NCBI RefSeq assembly: GCF_017876675.1
Contig: NZ_JAGIOI010000001.1
Span: forward strand, 3,720,001 to 3,784,000
DNA length: 64,000 nucleotides
Direction: 5' to 3'
DNA from: Arthrobacter stackebrandtii
GTDB taxonomy: Bacteria; Actinomycetota; Actinomycetes; Actinomycetales; Micrococcaceae
Shown here: positions 48,382 through 56,509 of the stretch, in pieces
How the letters are laid out: each line of letters begins with the position of its first letter
Position numbering within the stretch: the first letter of the stretch is position 1
Position numbers and translations under genes: made by a program
Notes under the pieces: model-generated
Told to the model about the DNA's origin: nothing
The model's database searches: none
The model's input: only the letters and a program-made list of their open reading frames with translations

Positions 48382-48387
48382 TAGACT
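48382..48387 (+). promoter_or_regulatory. -10 box of a leaderless XRE-cupin regulator transcript
   Basis: TAGACT ends 7 bases before the ATG at 48395, within the 47-base divergent gap to the methyltransferase gene. Confidence 0.4.
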
Positions 48388-48394
48388 TTTGCGC

Positions 48395-48970
48395 ATGACG
48401 CAAGAATCCGATGTTGATGGGCTGATCCGCCAACGCATCCGCAGCCTCCGCCTGGCCCGCAGCTGGTCCCTCGACAACCTCGCGTCCCGATGCGGCCTCA
48501 GCCCATCCACGCTCAGCCGCCTTGAAACCGGGCACCGCCGCATTGCCCTGGACCAGCTCGTGCCCATTGCGCGCGCATTCGGCAGCACTCTCGATGAACT
48601 GGTGGAACCGGCCGGCGACGGCGACGTCGTCATCCGCCCGCAACCGGGCCATTCGCAGGGCCTGACCACCTGGATCCTCTCCACGGGTGACGGCCTCCAC
48701 GGCAAGACCGTCGCCAAAATGCGCATCACCGCCGACCGGCCCGCGGGGTTGGGCGTGCATCCCGGCCGAGACTGGTTCACCGTGCTGAGCGGCATCGTCC
48801 GGCTCGAACTGGGGGAGCGCACCATACTGGTCCATCCCGGCGAGGTGGCTGAGTTCTCCACCATGGTCCCGCACGCCATCGCAGCCCACGGCGGACCGGT
48901 GGAGATTCTTTCCATTTTCAACCACGACGGCGAATTGGCCCACCTCCACGGCGGGGAACCCGCGGCGTAG
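48395..48970 (+). CDS. XRE-family regulator with C-terminal cupin domain
   Basis: A 191-residue regulator. The HTH_3 domain is at about residues 8-68 (LARSWSLDNLASRCGLSPST), followed by a cupin (about 115-185, with HPGRDWFTVLSGIVRLELGER and AEFSTMVPHAIAAHGGPVEIL). The cupin usually senses a small molecule through a metal or a pocket. It is most likely a repressor of itself and of the divergent His-rich methyltransferase. Confidence 0.88.
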   Translation: MTQESDVDGLIRQRIRSLRLARSWSLDNLASRCGLSPSTLSRLETGHRRIALDQLVPIARAFGSTLDELVEPAGDGDVVIRPQPGHSQGLTTWILSTGDGLHGKTVAKMRITADRPAGLGVHPGRDWFTVLSGIVRLELGERTILVHPGEVAEFSTMVPHAIAAHGGPVEILSIFNHDGELAHLHGGEPAA

Positions 48971-49092
48971 GGACGCCTGCCGGCCTGCCCTAAGCATGCA
49001 GTTTCAGGGCCCTTTATCCACGGAGGAGCGACTCCGCGCCCGCACAACTTTGGTCTTGGGCCACGCCATCTGCACGTCCCCAATCATTGTGA

Positions 49093-49108
49093 TGATACAT
49101 TGATACAT
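49093..49108 (+). promoter_or_regulatory. Tandem TGATACAT repeat, possible regulator site
   Basis: TGATACAT occurs twice in direct succession, 21 bases before the membrane-protein ATG, in the only AT-rich stretch of the gap 48971-49128. It is a candidate operator for the YtrA-type GntR protein encoded by the second gene of the unit. Confidence 0.4.
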
Positions 49109-49128
49109 AACTCAATCAAAGGACGGGC

Positions 49129-50073
49129 ATGAACTTTGACACAGCACTGAACTGGACCGCCATCGGGCTGCTTGCCGTCGCCTTCACCGCACGCTTGGTG
49201 ATGGTCCAAACGCACCGGCACCAGGAAAAGATGGTGTTTACCTTTTCGCAGCGTGTTGGCCTGCCGGTGGGCAGCGAGCAGATCCATGCCACGCTGGTCC
49301 GCCGGCTTCGCAGCAGCGCCAATGCAGCCCTGCTCGGGGGGATGGCCGGCGCCCTCGCCGCATCCGGATGGTACGTGGCAGCGGGCATATCCGGGTTGCC
49401 GCTGACCTTTGTGTGGCTGGTTGCCATGCCTGCCATCCTGGTGGGCGTTACAGCCTTCGACGTGGCCCTGGCCGTGCGGGATTCACTTTTTGGCCGCCAA
49501 GCGGATGGCCTGCGCATCGCCCGCCTGGAAGTCGTCGGCCGCGGCGACTACCTCAGCCCGGTGCGGTTGTGGACCGCACCGGTGCTCCTAGGTCTCGCAG
49601 CGGCGCTGGTCGTGGCGGACCTTGTCCTCGGCGGGTCCCTGGAGGGTGGCGCGGCCGGATTCGTGCGAGGCGCGGTGCTGCCACTTCTTGTCGCTGCCGC
49701 GATCCTCGTCGTGCTCTGTGCAGTGGTGGCCGGCAAGATTCTGGAACGGCCCCAACGTGCCGCCAACAAGTTGGAGCTTGCCTGGGATGACGCTGCCCGT
49801 GCCGACGCGCTCCGCAAGCTGGGGCTGCTGGCATCCGTCGTGGCCTGGCTCGCCGCCTCAGGGGCAGTCCTGTCCATGCTGAACGGCATCGACGCTGCCC
49901 GGCCCGGTACAACGGGCAATTCGGTGGGCGAATGGGTGTCGGTGTGGGGCTACTACGTGATCGTCTTCCTCTACAGCTATGGAGGTGCCTACACGTGGTT
50001 CCGCAGGCGGCTTTGGCCGAACCCTGCCGAGCTGGGCCGCGGCAGTCTCGCAGCGGGGCCGGCCCTGCCGTGA
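49129..50073 (+). CDS. Integral membrane protein, unknown function
   Basis: A 314-residue protein with six to seven hydrophobic helices (about 10-20, 65-85, 92-112, 150-170, 180-205, 235-255 and 270-290). A cytoplasmic segment HRHQEKMVFTFSQRVGLPVG and a second charged loop GKILERPQRAANKLELAWDD are notable. It resembles the uncharacterised membrane proteins often paired with YtrA-type GntR regulators. AAAGGACGGGC precedes the ATG. It is coupled to gntR by TGATG. Confidence 0.7.
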   Translation: MNFDTALNWTAIGLLAVAFTARLVMVQTHRHQEKMVFTFSQRVGLPVGSEQIHATLVRRLRSSANAALLGGMAGALAASGWYVAAGISGLPLTFVWLVAMPAILVGVTAFDVALAVRDSLFGRQADGLRIARLEVVGRGDYLSPVRLWTAPVLLGLAAALVVADLVLGGSLEGGAAGFVRGAVLPLLVAAAILVVLCAVVAGKILERPQRAANKLELAWDDAARADALRKLGLLASVVAWLAASGAVLSMLNGIDAARPGTTGNSVGEWVSVWGYYVIVFLYSYGGAYTWFRRRLWPNPAELGRGSLAAGPALP

Positions 50074-50441
50074 TGTTGGTCGTGGATCCCCGGTCGGCGG
50101 TTCCGCCGTTCGAGCAGATACGGGTGCAGGTGCTGGCGCTCATCCGGCAGGGGCAGCTGGAACCGGAAACGCGGCTGCCCACGGTGCGGAAGCTGGCTGC
50201 CGACTTGGGGCTGGCCCCGAACACGGTAGCCCGCGCGTACCGGGAACTGGAGCTCAACGGAGCCATCGAAACGCGGGGGCGGCACGGGACCTTTGTGTCC
50301 GGGCATGACGACCCGATACAGCGGCAGGCCCAGAAGGCCGCGGAGGAGTATGCCGGACACATCCGGGCGTTGGGACTGGGGCACAGTGAGGCGGCGGCGT
50401 TCCTGGACACCGCCTTTGGTGCTGGCGCCAAAGCACCGTAG
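50073..50441 (+). CDS. YtrA-subfamily GntR regulator
   Basis: A 122-residue short GntR protein with only a wHTH (PPFEQIRVQVLALIRQGQLE, then LPTVRKLAADLGLAPNTVARAYRELELNGAIETRGRHGTF) plus a short C-terminal helix pair. It lacks an effector domain, as is typical of the YtrA branch, which usually represses linked membrane/transport genes. The start ATG overlaps the preceding stop; a GTG at 50070 is also in frame. Confidence 0.85.
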   Translation: MLVVDPRSAVPPFEQIRVQVLALIRQGQLEPETRLPTVRKLAADLGLAPNTVARAYRELELNGAIETRGRHGTFVSGHDDPIQRQAQKAAEEYAGHIRALGLGHSEAAAFLDTAFGAGAKAP

Positions 50442-50458
50442 GCGCCGGTCGGTTCGCA

Positions 50459-50495
50459 CGCGCGGCCCGCAATCCGTTGGGTTGGGGGCCGCGCG
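50459..50495. terminator. Terminator hairpin between gntR and the convergent hypothetical gene
   Basis: CGCGCGGCCC (50459-50468) pairs with GGGCCGCGCG (50486-50495), a 10-bp GC stem with a 17-base loop, no T run. Confidence 0.55.
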
Positions 50496-50534
50496 CAGAT
50501 CCCGGACTTGCCGGCCTGCTGCAGGCGGGCGCCG

Positions 50535-51692
50535 CTAAGCGCCCTGGGCCAGCCTCAGGTAGGCCCCGCGCAGTGAGGTGGGCACCGTCGTGATGTCGGG
50601 TATGTCTGCATCCTCAACATGGGTGGCCTTGTGCTCCAAAAGGAGGGCGCCGCCGTCGCGCTCCCATACAAATTCCGGCAGGGAGAAGGCAATCCGGTAG
50701 GCCTGGTCAACGGTGTCCGGGAACTGGGAGGCGAAGTCCTCGATGACATGCAGCGGAACGGACTCGTCGTGGATGTACTCGCGCAGGCGCACGGCGGCCG
50801 GATCGGCGGCGGTGGCAGGCGGGGTGCGGTGGGCCTCGCGTGCCTCCCGGTAGCCCACCAGGAATGACGTCGACTTCACCGGATGGTGGAACAACGCCAC
50901 ATCGCGGGCATCGCGCAACTCCGCAGGAAAATTGCCGTCGGGAGCCAGCTCAAGCCCGGAGCGTGGGGTGCGCTGCTGTTGCGGCGCCCTCGCCGCGGCG
51001 TCGGCATCCACGGCCTCCATGAAGGACCGGTAGGCCTCAATGGCCTCCGACCCGCTGCCCAGCACCACGGGCGTGCCGAGCGTTTCCATAAAGATCCGGT
51101 GCTGCTCGCCCACCATGTCGCGGGCGCGCTCGAGCTTGTCGGGGTTGCGGAACGGCATGCGCGGGAATTGCCGGAGCAGGTTGATCGCGTACTCCTCAAC
51201 AAACTCGCGCTCCTGCGGCTTGAAGAAGTGGACGTTGCCGCTGATGGTCCAGACGTTGTGGGTGGGCACCACACGGACCGTCGCGTAGCCGCCACTGGGC
51301 ACGGGGTGGGAGGCATCCACCCCCGCGGTGGCATGGGTGCGGTAGTCCATCTCGTCAATGAGGTTGTGCAGCAGCAGCTCGGGGCCGTTCTGCTCCTCAA
51401 CGCGGAAGGCGCCAAACACGTTGCGGCCAAGCCAGCCCTCATACACGGCGCGGTCCGCCGGGTCCAGGGCCTTGTTGGTGCGGATGTAGCGGGCCAGAAG
51501 CGGCTCCTTGTCCGCGCTGCCCTCAAACAGCAGCGACTCCACGGCCTCCACAGTGTTCTCCACCGAGTCCGCGTGCAGTCCCAGGCGCCCGCGGGTCTCC
51601 TCCAGCCGCTTGGCGAAGCCCGGCGACAGTGCGTAGTCCACTGCGGCCCGCTTCAGCCGCTCCACCAAATCCAACGTTGCGTCAATGTCCAT
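50535..51692 (-). CDS. Hypothetical protein
   Basis: A 385-residue soluble protein, not recognised. An alpha-rich N-terminal region (DATLDLVERLKRAAVDYALS) is followed by a mixed domain with a notable HNVWTISGNVHFFKPQ strand and a C-terminal FPDTVDQAYRIAFSLPEFVWE segment. No catalytic motif, signal peptide or transmembrane helix is evident. The ATG at 51692 is used; a TTG at 51710 in the same frame is possible. It lies convergent with gntR and divergent from the phosphoesterase. Confidence 0.6.
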   Translation of the reverse strand: MDIDATLDLVERLKRAAVDYALSPGFAKRLEETRGRLGLHADSVENTVEAVESLLFEGSADKEPLLARYIRTNKALDPADRAVYEGWLGRNVFGAFRVEEQNGPELLLHNLIDEMDYRTHATAGVDASHPVPSGGYATVRVVPTHNVWTISGNVHFFKPQEREFVEEYAINLLRQFPRMPFRNPDKLERARDMVGEQHRIFMETLGTPVVLGSGSEAIEAYRSFMEAVDADAAARAPQQQRTPRSGLELAPDGNFPAELRDARDVALFHHPVKSTSFLVGYREAREAHRTPPATAADPAAVRLREYIHDESVPLHVIEDFASQFPDTVDQAYRIAFSLPEFVWERDGGALLLEHKATHVEDADIPDITTVPTSLRGAYLRLAQGA

Positions 51693-51930
51693 CCCGCCAT
51701 TGTTCCGCAAGTGACTGCCCTACCAGAAAATCACGACGGCGCAGCCGCGTCATGTGGGCGCGGCCGCCTGCCGCCGGGCTGCTTGGGCCGTCCGGGCCCG
51801 GTCCGGCCGGGACGTTCACCTTGAGTTTGGGTGCAGGTCTCCCTGAGTAGGCCCAGCCGTCAAGGTGGCCCCCTACGCTCTTTCAGGACCGCAGCCCACG
51901 AGGGGCCGGCGCCAGTTTTGAGAGGCAGCA

Positions 51931-53133
51931 ATGACGGAGAACATGAGCCAGTCCGGGATGAGCCGCAGGGCGGCACTGGCGGCGGCGGGAACACTGGGTG
52001 CATTGGGGCTCACGGTGGCATCGGGTGTGGGCGCCAACGCCGCCCCCGGCGCAAAGGCGCCGAAACCCACACTGGAATTCCGTGAGGACGGCACGTTCAA
52101 GGTGGTCCAGTTCAACGACACGCAGGACGACGAGCAGACGGACCGCCGCACCATCGAGCTGATGGAAAAGACCCTGGATGCGGAGAAGCCTGACTTTGTG
52201 GTCATCAACGGAGATGTCATCAACGGCGGCTGCGACAGCGAGCTGGAAGTCCAGCAGGCCCTCAACCACGTGGTGGGCCCCATGGAAAGCCGCCAGATCC
52301 CCTGGGCCGTCACCTTTGGCAACCACGACGAGGACTCGGCTGCCCGCAGCGGCATGACCGAGGCGAAGATGCTGGCCTTCCTGCAGGGCTACGCACACAA
52401 CGTCAATGCCGACAACATCGAGGGCCTGACCGGCACCTCCAACACGCAGCTGCTCATCCAGTCCTCCCGGGCCAAGGGAAAGTCGCCGGCCTTCGGCCTG
52501 TGGCTGATCGACTCCGGCCGCTACGCGCCTGGGAACATCGAAGGCCAGGACTTCTCCGGCTACCCCACCTGGGACTGGATCCGCATGGACCAGGTCAGCT
52601 GGTACCGCGAACAGTCCATCGCCACGGAGAAGAAGTACGGCGCCAAGATCCCCTCCCTTATGTGGGGCCACATCGCCCTGCACGAGCACCGCGCCATGTG
52701 GTTCGACAGCATCGACTCCCGCACGGCCGCCGACCATACCCGCGCCGTCGCCAAGCACGGCATCGTGGGAGAGCGGAACGAGGCCGAGTGCCCCGGTCCG
52801 TTCAACTCCGGCCTGTTCAACGCCTTCCTGGAACGCGGGGACGTCAAGGGCTACTTTGTGGGCCACGACCACGTCAACACCTACGTCGGCAACTACTTCG
52901 GCGTCCAGCTGGGCTACGCGCCGGGCACTGGCTTCGGCGCGTACGGGCTGAACGGTGCGGAGCGCAACCGCCTCCGCGGCGCCCGCGTCTTTGAGTTGGA
53001 CGAGAACCACCCCGGCATCTACAAGGACACCCGCCTGGTCTTCGCCAAGGACTTCGGCATCGACCTGGCGGCCAACCGCCAGACCACCGTTCCGCCGCTG
53101 CCCATCGACAAGGGCGGCAAGGGCAAGAAGTAG
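51931..53133 (+). CDS. Tat-exported metallophosphoesterase
   Basis: A 400-residue calcineurin-like phosphoesterase. The N-terminal Tat signal has the twin-arginine motif MSRRAALAAAG and an Ala-X-Ala-type end near GANAAPGAKA. Di-metal motifs run in order: the first-strand FNDTQDDEQ, INGDVING, FGNHDED, a His in WGHIALHEHR, and GHDHVN. Export folded through Tat fits metal loading in the cytoplasm. The natural phosphoester is unknown. GAGAGG precedes the ATG. Confidence 0.88.
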   Translation: MTENMSQSGMSRRAALAAAGTLGALGLTVASGVGANAAPGAKAPKPTLEFREDGTFKVVQFNDTQDDEQTDRRTIELMEKTLDAEKPDFVVINGDVINGGCDSELEVQQALNHVVGPMESRQIPWAVTFGNHDEDSAARSGMTEAKMLAFLQGYAHNVNADNIEGLTGTSNTQLLIQSSRAKGKSPAFGLWLIDSGRYAPGNIEGQDFSGYPTWDWIRMDQVSWYREQSIATEKKYGAKIPSLMWGHIALHEHRAMWFDSIDSRTAADHTRAVAKHGIVGERNEAECPGPFNSGLFNAFLERGDVKGYFVGHDHVNTYVGNYFGVQLGYAPGTGFGAYGLNGAERNRLRGARVFELDENHPGIYKDTRLVFAKDFGIDLAANRQTTVPPLPIDKGGKGKK

Positions 53134-53188
53134 CCTGTTGCGCCGGTGCGCCCGCTCGGACAGTTGTTCCGGGCGGGCGCCAGGGGAA

Positions 53189-53257
53189 GTCGCGAGCCTT
53201 TCCACCTGAGGCGCGCGCCCCATGTCGCGAGCCTTTCCCACAAGAGGCATGCGCCCC
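53189..53257. repeat. Two 33-34-bp direct repeats at 35-bp period
   Basis: GTCGCGAGCCTTTCC followed by GAGGCGCGCGCCCC-like sequence occurs at 53189-53221 and again, diverged in the middle, at 53224-53257. The pair lies in the 246-base gap between the phosphoesterase and the hydrolase genes. Confidence 0.6.
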
Positions 53258-53379
53258 CTCGCCTGGGCACCTGGCACGAGTCTCGTCTGGGTGTGGGGTG
53301 TTCCGTCGGCGACCGGTCCGGCGTAGTGTTTTATGCGGCACCACCCACACCCGCCCGAACCACGATCGGACCGTGCGCA

Positions 53380-53934
53380 ATGACAACGCTCCAAGACCGC
53401 CCCGCGACAGCACTGCTTGTCATTGACGTGCAGAACGACGTCATGGCAGAGGCGTGGAACCCGGCACCCGTCATCGCCAACATCGTGGACCTTGTGGACC
53501 GGGCCCGCGCCGCCGGCACTCCGCTTGTCTGGGTCCAGCACAACGACGAAGGCCTCCCGCTGGGCAGCAGGGAATGGGAGTACGTCCCCGAACTCGTCCG
53601 GGCCGAAGGGGAGCCGGTGGTTCACAAGACCTTTGGCGACGCGTTCGAGGGCACCGGACTGGAAGAAATCCTGGCCGGAAGCGGCGTGGGCCGGCTCGTG
53701 GTTGCCGGGGCCGAGACTGACATGTGCATCCGCTCCACCATCCACGGCGCCCTGGCCCGCGGCTACGACGTCACCCTGGTCGGCGACGCCCACACTGCCG
53801 GGGACAAAAGCGAGTGGGGCGCCCCGCCTGTAGAGCAGGTTATTGCCCACACGAACCTGTACTGGCAGTTCCAGCGGGCACCGGGCCGCACCGCCGCCGT
53901 GGTCGAGACCGAGGCGGTCGATTTCTCAGCGTAG
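53380..53934 (+). CDS. Isochorismatase-family cysteine hydrolase
   Basis: A 184-residue hydrolase of the nicotinamidase/isochorismatase fold. The catalytic triad is visible as Asp16 (LLVIDVQNDVM), Lys in VHKTFGDAF, and the nucleophilic Cys in ETDMCIRST. The substrate may be an amide such as nicotinamide or a related compound; the specificity loop is not diagnostic. The gene is monocistronic, with the preceding 246 bases holding repeats only. Confidence 0.87.
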   Translation: MTTLQDRPATALLVIDVQNDVMAEAWNPAPVIANIVDLVDRARAAGTPLVWVQHNDEGLPLGSREWEYVPELVRAEGEPVVHKTFGDAFEGTGLEEILAGSGVGRLVVAGAETDMCIRSTIHGALARGYDVTLVGDAHTAGDKSEWGAPPVEQVIAHTNLYWQFQRAPGRTAAVVETEAVDFSA

Positions 53935-53962
53935 TGCTGCGGCTGCGGAACAACACGGTCAG

Positions 53963-54346
53963 CTACATCCGCGGCCTGCCCTCTGATGAGGAGCGGAAGA
54001 ATTCTTTTGCCGGTGGAAGCTCGCGAAGCTGTTGGATGTGTTCCGGGATGTGATTGGTGGACAGTCCGCTGATGAGCCCGGAGAGTGGCACCGGTTCGTC
54101 GACGACGACTTCGTCGTGAGAGAGAAGGAATGCCGGCACCAGTACGGAAGATGACTCGTCGCTGAGCTGATCGGCGATGCCCGCGTCGACGCTGAGGAGA
54201 TGCGCCAGTATGTGCAGGGCATCCCAGCCTCCGTCTGCAGGTTGGCCTGTGGAGGCGGTGGCGGCTGCCTGGGCCAGTGTGCCGTAGGCATCGCGGAGTG
54301 CTGTTGTATCCAAGGATCTTGCCTTTTGCGATTGAACTGGGATCAC
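53963..54346 (-). CDS. Short DinB-like/hypothetical protein, possibly shortened
   Basis: A 127-residue protein. LRDAYGTLAQAAATA and WDALHILAHLLSVDA resemble the first helices of DinB-like fold proteins, and VLVPAFLLSHDEVVVDEPVPLSGLI resembles their C-terminal part. The region between is very short, so an internal deletion is suspected. It has lower GC than its neighbours. It is convergent with the isochorismatase-family gene. Function unknown. Confidence 0.5.
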   Translation of the reverse strand: MIPVQSQKARSLDTTALRDAYGTLAQAAATASTGQPADGGWDALHILAHLLSVDAGIADQLSDESSSVLVPAFLLSHDEVVVDEPVPLSGLISGLSTNHIPEHIQQLRELPPAKEFFRSSSEGRPRM

Positions 54347-54391
54347 ATGCAGCAGATGCGACGCAATCCTGTTGAGCCTATGGCCGTGGGG

Positions 54392-54799
54392 CTATGACAG
54401 TGACTCACCGGTTGTGCGGAGCCGCTCAAGCAGTGATGTCCACCCTGCAAGTTGGTCGGCGCGCAGCTCGTCGGGGAGGTCGGTGTGCATGAGATCCACA
54501 ACCGTCTGGTCCCCGTCGGCAGTCAGCACGATCTCGACGGTCGAGCTGCCCGGCAAAAGCGCCTCGTTTCCGGGCAGGCCCCACGTGAAGACAACCCGGT
54601 GCGGCGGCTCAACCACCACGTAGGTGCCGAGCACCGGCTGATCGCCGAGGCGGACGGAAAACTTCCCGCCGGGTGTTGGTTCGACGTCCACCCATGAAGC
54701 CATCCATTTCGTGAGCAGTGCCGGTTCCGTGAGATAGGGGAAAACCTCTGCCGGAGTGGCGTTGATTCGGATGGATGCGTCGACTGAATGCTGGCTCAT
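54392..54799 (-). CDS. SRPBCC (AHSA1-like) domain protein
   Basis: A 135-residue START/Bet-v1-like fold protein of the AHSA1 family (INATPAEVFPYLTEPALLTKWM, a PGGKFSVRL strand, PPHRVVFTWGLPGNE, TSLLERLRT). It overlaps the upstream ArsR gene by 4 bases (ATGA). ArsR-SRPBCC pairs are very common; the ligand or enzymatic role is usually unknown. Confidence 0.88.
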   Translation of the reverse strand: MSQHSVDASIRINATPAEVFPYLTEPALLTKWMASWVDVEPTPGGKFSVRLGDQPVLGTYVVVEPPHRVVFTWGLPGNEALLPGSSTVEIVLTADGDQTVVDLMHTDLPDELRADQLAGWTSLLERLRTTGESLS

Positions 54800-55155
54800 T
54801 GCGGATTCTGCTTTCGGTTGGAGGCGAGGTCGGCTTCAACAGTGCTCTTGAGGCGTCCAAGGGCATCGGGCCACAGGTCATCGAGGAGCGCGTCCACGAG
54901 TTGGAAGGGTTCGGGATTGAGCGAGTACATCCGCTTGGCACCCTTCCTGGTCTTATGGAGCAGGCCTGCATGTCGAAGCACCTGCAGATGCAGGCTGACT
55001 GCCTGCTGAGTCATGTCGAAATGCCTGGCGACGTCGCCAGATGCCATGGCTTCACGACGAACGAGCCGCAGGATTTGGCGGCGAGTGGGATCAGCAAGCG
55101 CGCGAAGGACCCTGTCCGGCCCGGCAGTGGGCCTGGTGTTTACGGCAGTGGTCAT
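54796..55155 (-). CDS. ArsR-family transcriptional repressor
   Basis: A 119-residue winged-helix protein. RVLRALADPTRRQILRLVRREAMASGDVARHFDMTQQAVSLHLQVLRHAGLLHKTRKGAKRMYSLNP comprises the dimerising helices and HTH of the ArsR family, continuous in the sequence. There are no CxC-type metal-binding cysteines, so it is not a classical arsenite sensor; members paired with SRPBCC proteins likely sense organic ligands. The ATG at 55155 is chosen. A duplicated palindromic operator lies just upstream, and autorepression is expected. Confidence 0.9.
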   Translation of the reverse strand: MTTAVNTRPTAGPDRVLRALADPTRRQILRLVRREAMASGDVARHFDMTQQAVSLHLQVLRHAGLLHKTRKGAKRMYSLNPEPFQLVDALLDDLWPDALGRLKSTVEADLASNRKQNPQ

Positions 55156-55202
55156 CTTGGCAATTCCCCGAATCTCTGTGTTTTTGCACTTCCCAGTTAG
55201 TA

Positions 55203-55270
55203 CTTGTACAAGCATGCGCTTGTACGTCGATTTACGCAATCTATTTCTTGTACAAGTGTTTGCTTGTATT
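55203..55270 (-). promoter_or_regulatory. Duplicated CTTGTACAAG operator and promoter of the ArsR/SRPBCC operon
   Basis: The perfect palindrome CTTGTACAAG occurs at 55203-55212 and 55247-55256, 44 bases apart, each followed about 7-8 bases later by a GCTTGTA half-site (near 55218 and 55261). This looks like a 44-bp imperfect tandem duplication. On the reverse strand TTGCGT (55234-55239) and CATGCT (55211-55216), 17 bases apart, form a candidate promoter whose -10 overlaps the first palindrome. The remaining gap (55156-55463) holds no gene. Confidence 0.65.
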
Positions 55271-55450
55271 CGAATATTCTTGATCTTCCGGCACCGGTTC
55301 CATTTCCGGTGACGGCGCATCTCCCCGGGGCGGGGCAGCGGCGTCTCCCACGTGCGCTGCCGAACGAACGGGCCCACCGTGGCCAAGCGAGCGACAGTAC
55401 CCTTCCTGCCGGGCCGGGGGAGCGGCACATCCCCAAAACTGTGCATCCCC

Positions 55451-55456
55451 TAAAAT
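55451..55456 (+). promoter_or_regulatory. -10 box of a leaderless EamA transporter transcript
   Basis: TAAAAT ends 7 bases before the ATG at 55464; no Shine-Dalgarno sequence can fit between. Confidence 0.5.
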
Positions 55457-55463
55457 GGGATGA

Positions 55464-56456
55464 ATGGTGCAACTACCGCGCAGGCCGCGCGCCCTTTCGC
55501 TGAGCCGTCCCGAACTGGCCTTGCTCGCCATCACCGCGTTGTGGGGCGCCACGTACCTGGTCATCCACCTGGCCATGCGCTACAGCGGACCCATGTTCTT
55601 CGTCGGGCTGCGCTTTGCCGTGGCAGGGCTGGCGGCAGCCGTGCTCTTCCACCGGTCCATGCGCGGCATGTCCCGCACCGACCTGGGTGCCGGTGCAGCG
55701 ATCGGCGTCATGATCTTTTTTGGCTATGGTCTGCAAACCGTTGGCCTGCAGACCATCAGCAGCAGCACCTCCGCATTTCTCACCGCCCTGTTTGTCCCCA
55801 TGGTTCCGTTCATGCAGTGGGCCGTCTTCCGCAAGCGCCCGCACATCATGGCCTTTGCCGGAGCCGGCCTGGCCTTTGCCGGGCTCGTTCTGCTGGCCGG
55901 GCCCGGCGCCCTGCAGGTGGGCCTGGGCAGGGGAGAGGTTGTGACGCTGGTGAGCACTGTGGCCATCGCCGGGGAGATCATCCTCATCAGCCTCTTTGCG
56001 GCCAAGGTCCACCTGGGCCGGGTGACAGTGGTGCAGCTGCTTGTCTGCAGCATTCTTGCGTTCATTGCCATGCCCGCCACCGGCGAGTCCGTCCCCGCAT
56101 TTTCGTGGGTGTGGCTCGCCGCGGGCGTGGGGCTCGGGCTGGCCAGTTGCCTCATCCAGCTGACCATGAACTGGGCACAAAAGTCGGTGGACCCCACCCG
56201 GGCCACCATCATCTACACGGGCGAACCGGTCTGGGCCGGCGTCATTGGCCGGATCGCGGGGGACCGGCTGCCGCCGCTGGCGCTGCTCGGCGCGGGGCTG
56301 ATTGTGGTGAGCGTGCTCGTCAGCGAACTCAAGCCCCACGGGCGCCCGCCCAAGGGAAACCCGAGCACCGCCGTCGACCTTTCAATGGCGCGGCCTGCAG
56401 AACCGGTGGATGCGGATCCGGCAGGCGACGGCGATGGCGCCGGCGCCTGCCGGTAG
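55464..56456 (+). CDS. DMT superfamily (EamA) transporter
   Basis: A 330-residue exporter with two EamA repeats and ten hydrophobic helices (first LALLAITALWGATYLVIHLAM, last GAGLIVVSVLVSEL). It ends in a hydrophilic Pro/Asp/Gly-rich tail of about 40 residues. Family members export amino acids or metabolites. It is divergent from the ArsR operon; the duplicated operators lie about 200 bases upstream, so shared control is possible but not shown. Confidence 0.88.
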   Translation: MVQLPRRPRALSLSRPELALLAITALWGATYLVIHLAMRYSGPMFFVGLRFAVAGLAAAVLFHRSMRGMSRTDLGAGAAIGVMIFFGYGLQTVGLQTISSSTSAFLTALFVPMVPFMQWAVFRKRPHIMAFAGAGLAFAGLVLLAGPGALQVGLGRGEVVTLVSTVAIAGEIILISLFAAKVHLGRVTVVQLLVCSILAFIAMPATGESVPAFSWVWLAAGVGLGLASCLIQLTMNWAQKSVDPTRATIIYTGEPVWAGVIGRIAGDRLPPLALLGAGLIVVSVLVSELKPHGRPPKGNPSTAVDLSMARPAEPVDADPAGDGDGAGACR

Positions 56457-56509
56457 GGAAGACAGTCCGGTCCTGGGCGGGGTGGTCTGGCCGGGAACGG
56501 CGGCGCGGG

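Noticed and set aside
53189-53257. Attachment site or insertion-sequence ends
   Set aside because: The copies are direct and close together, without a transposase, integrase or tRNA nearby.
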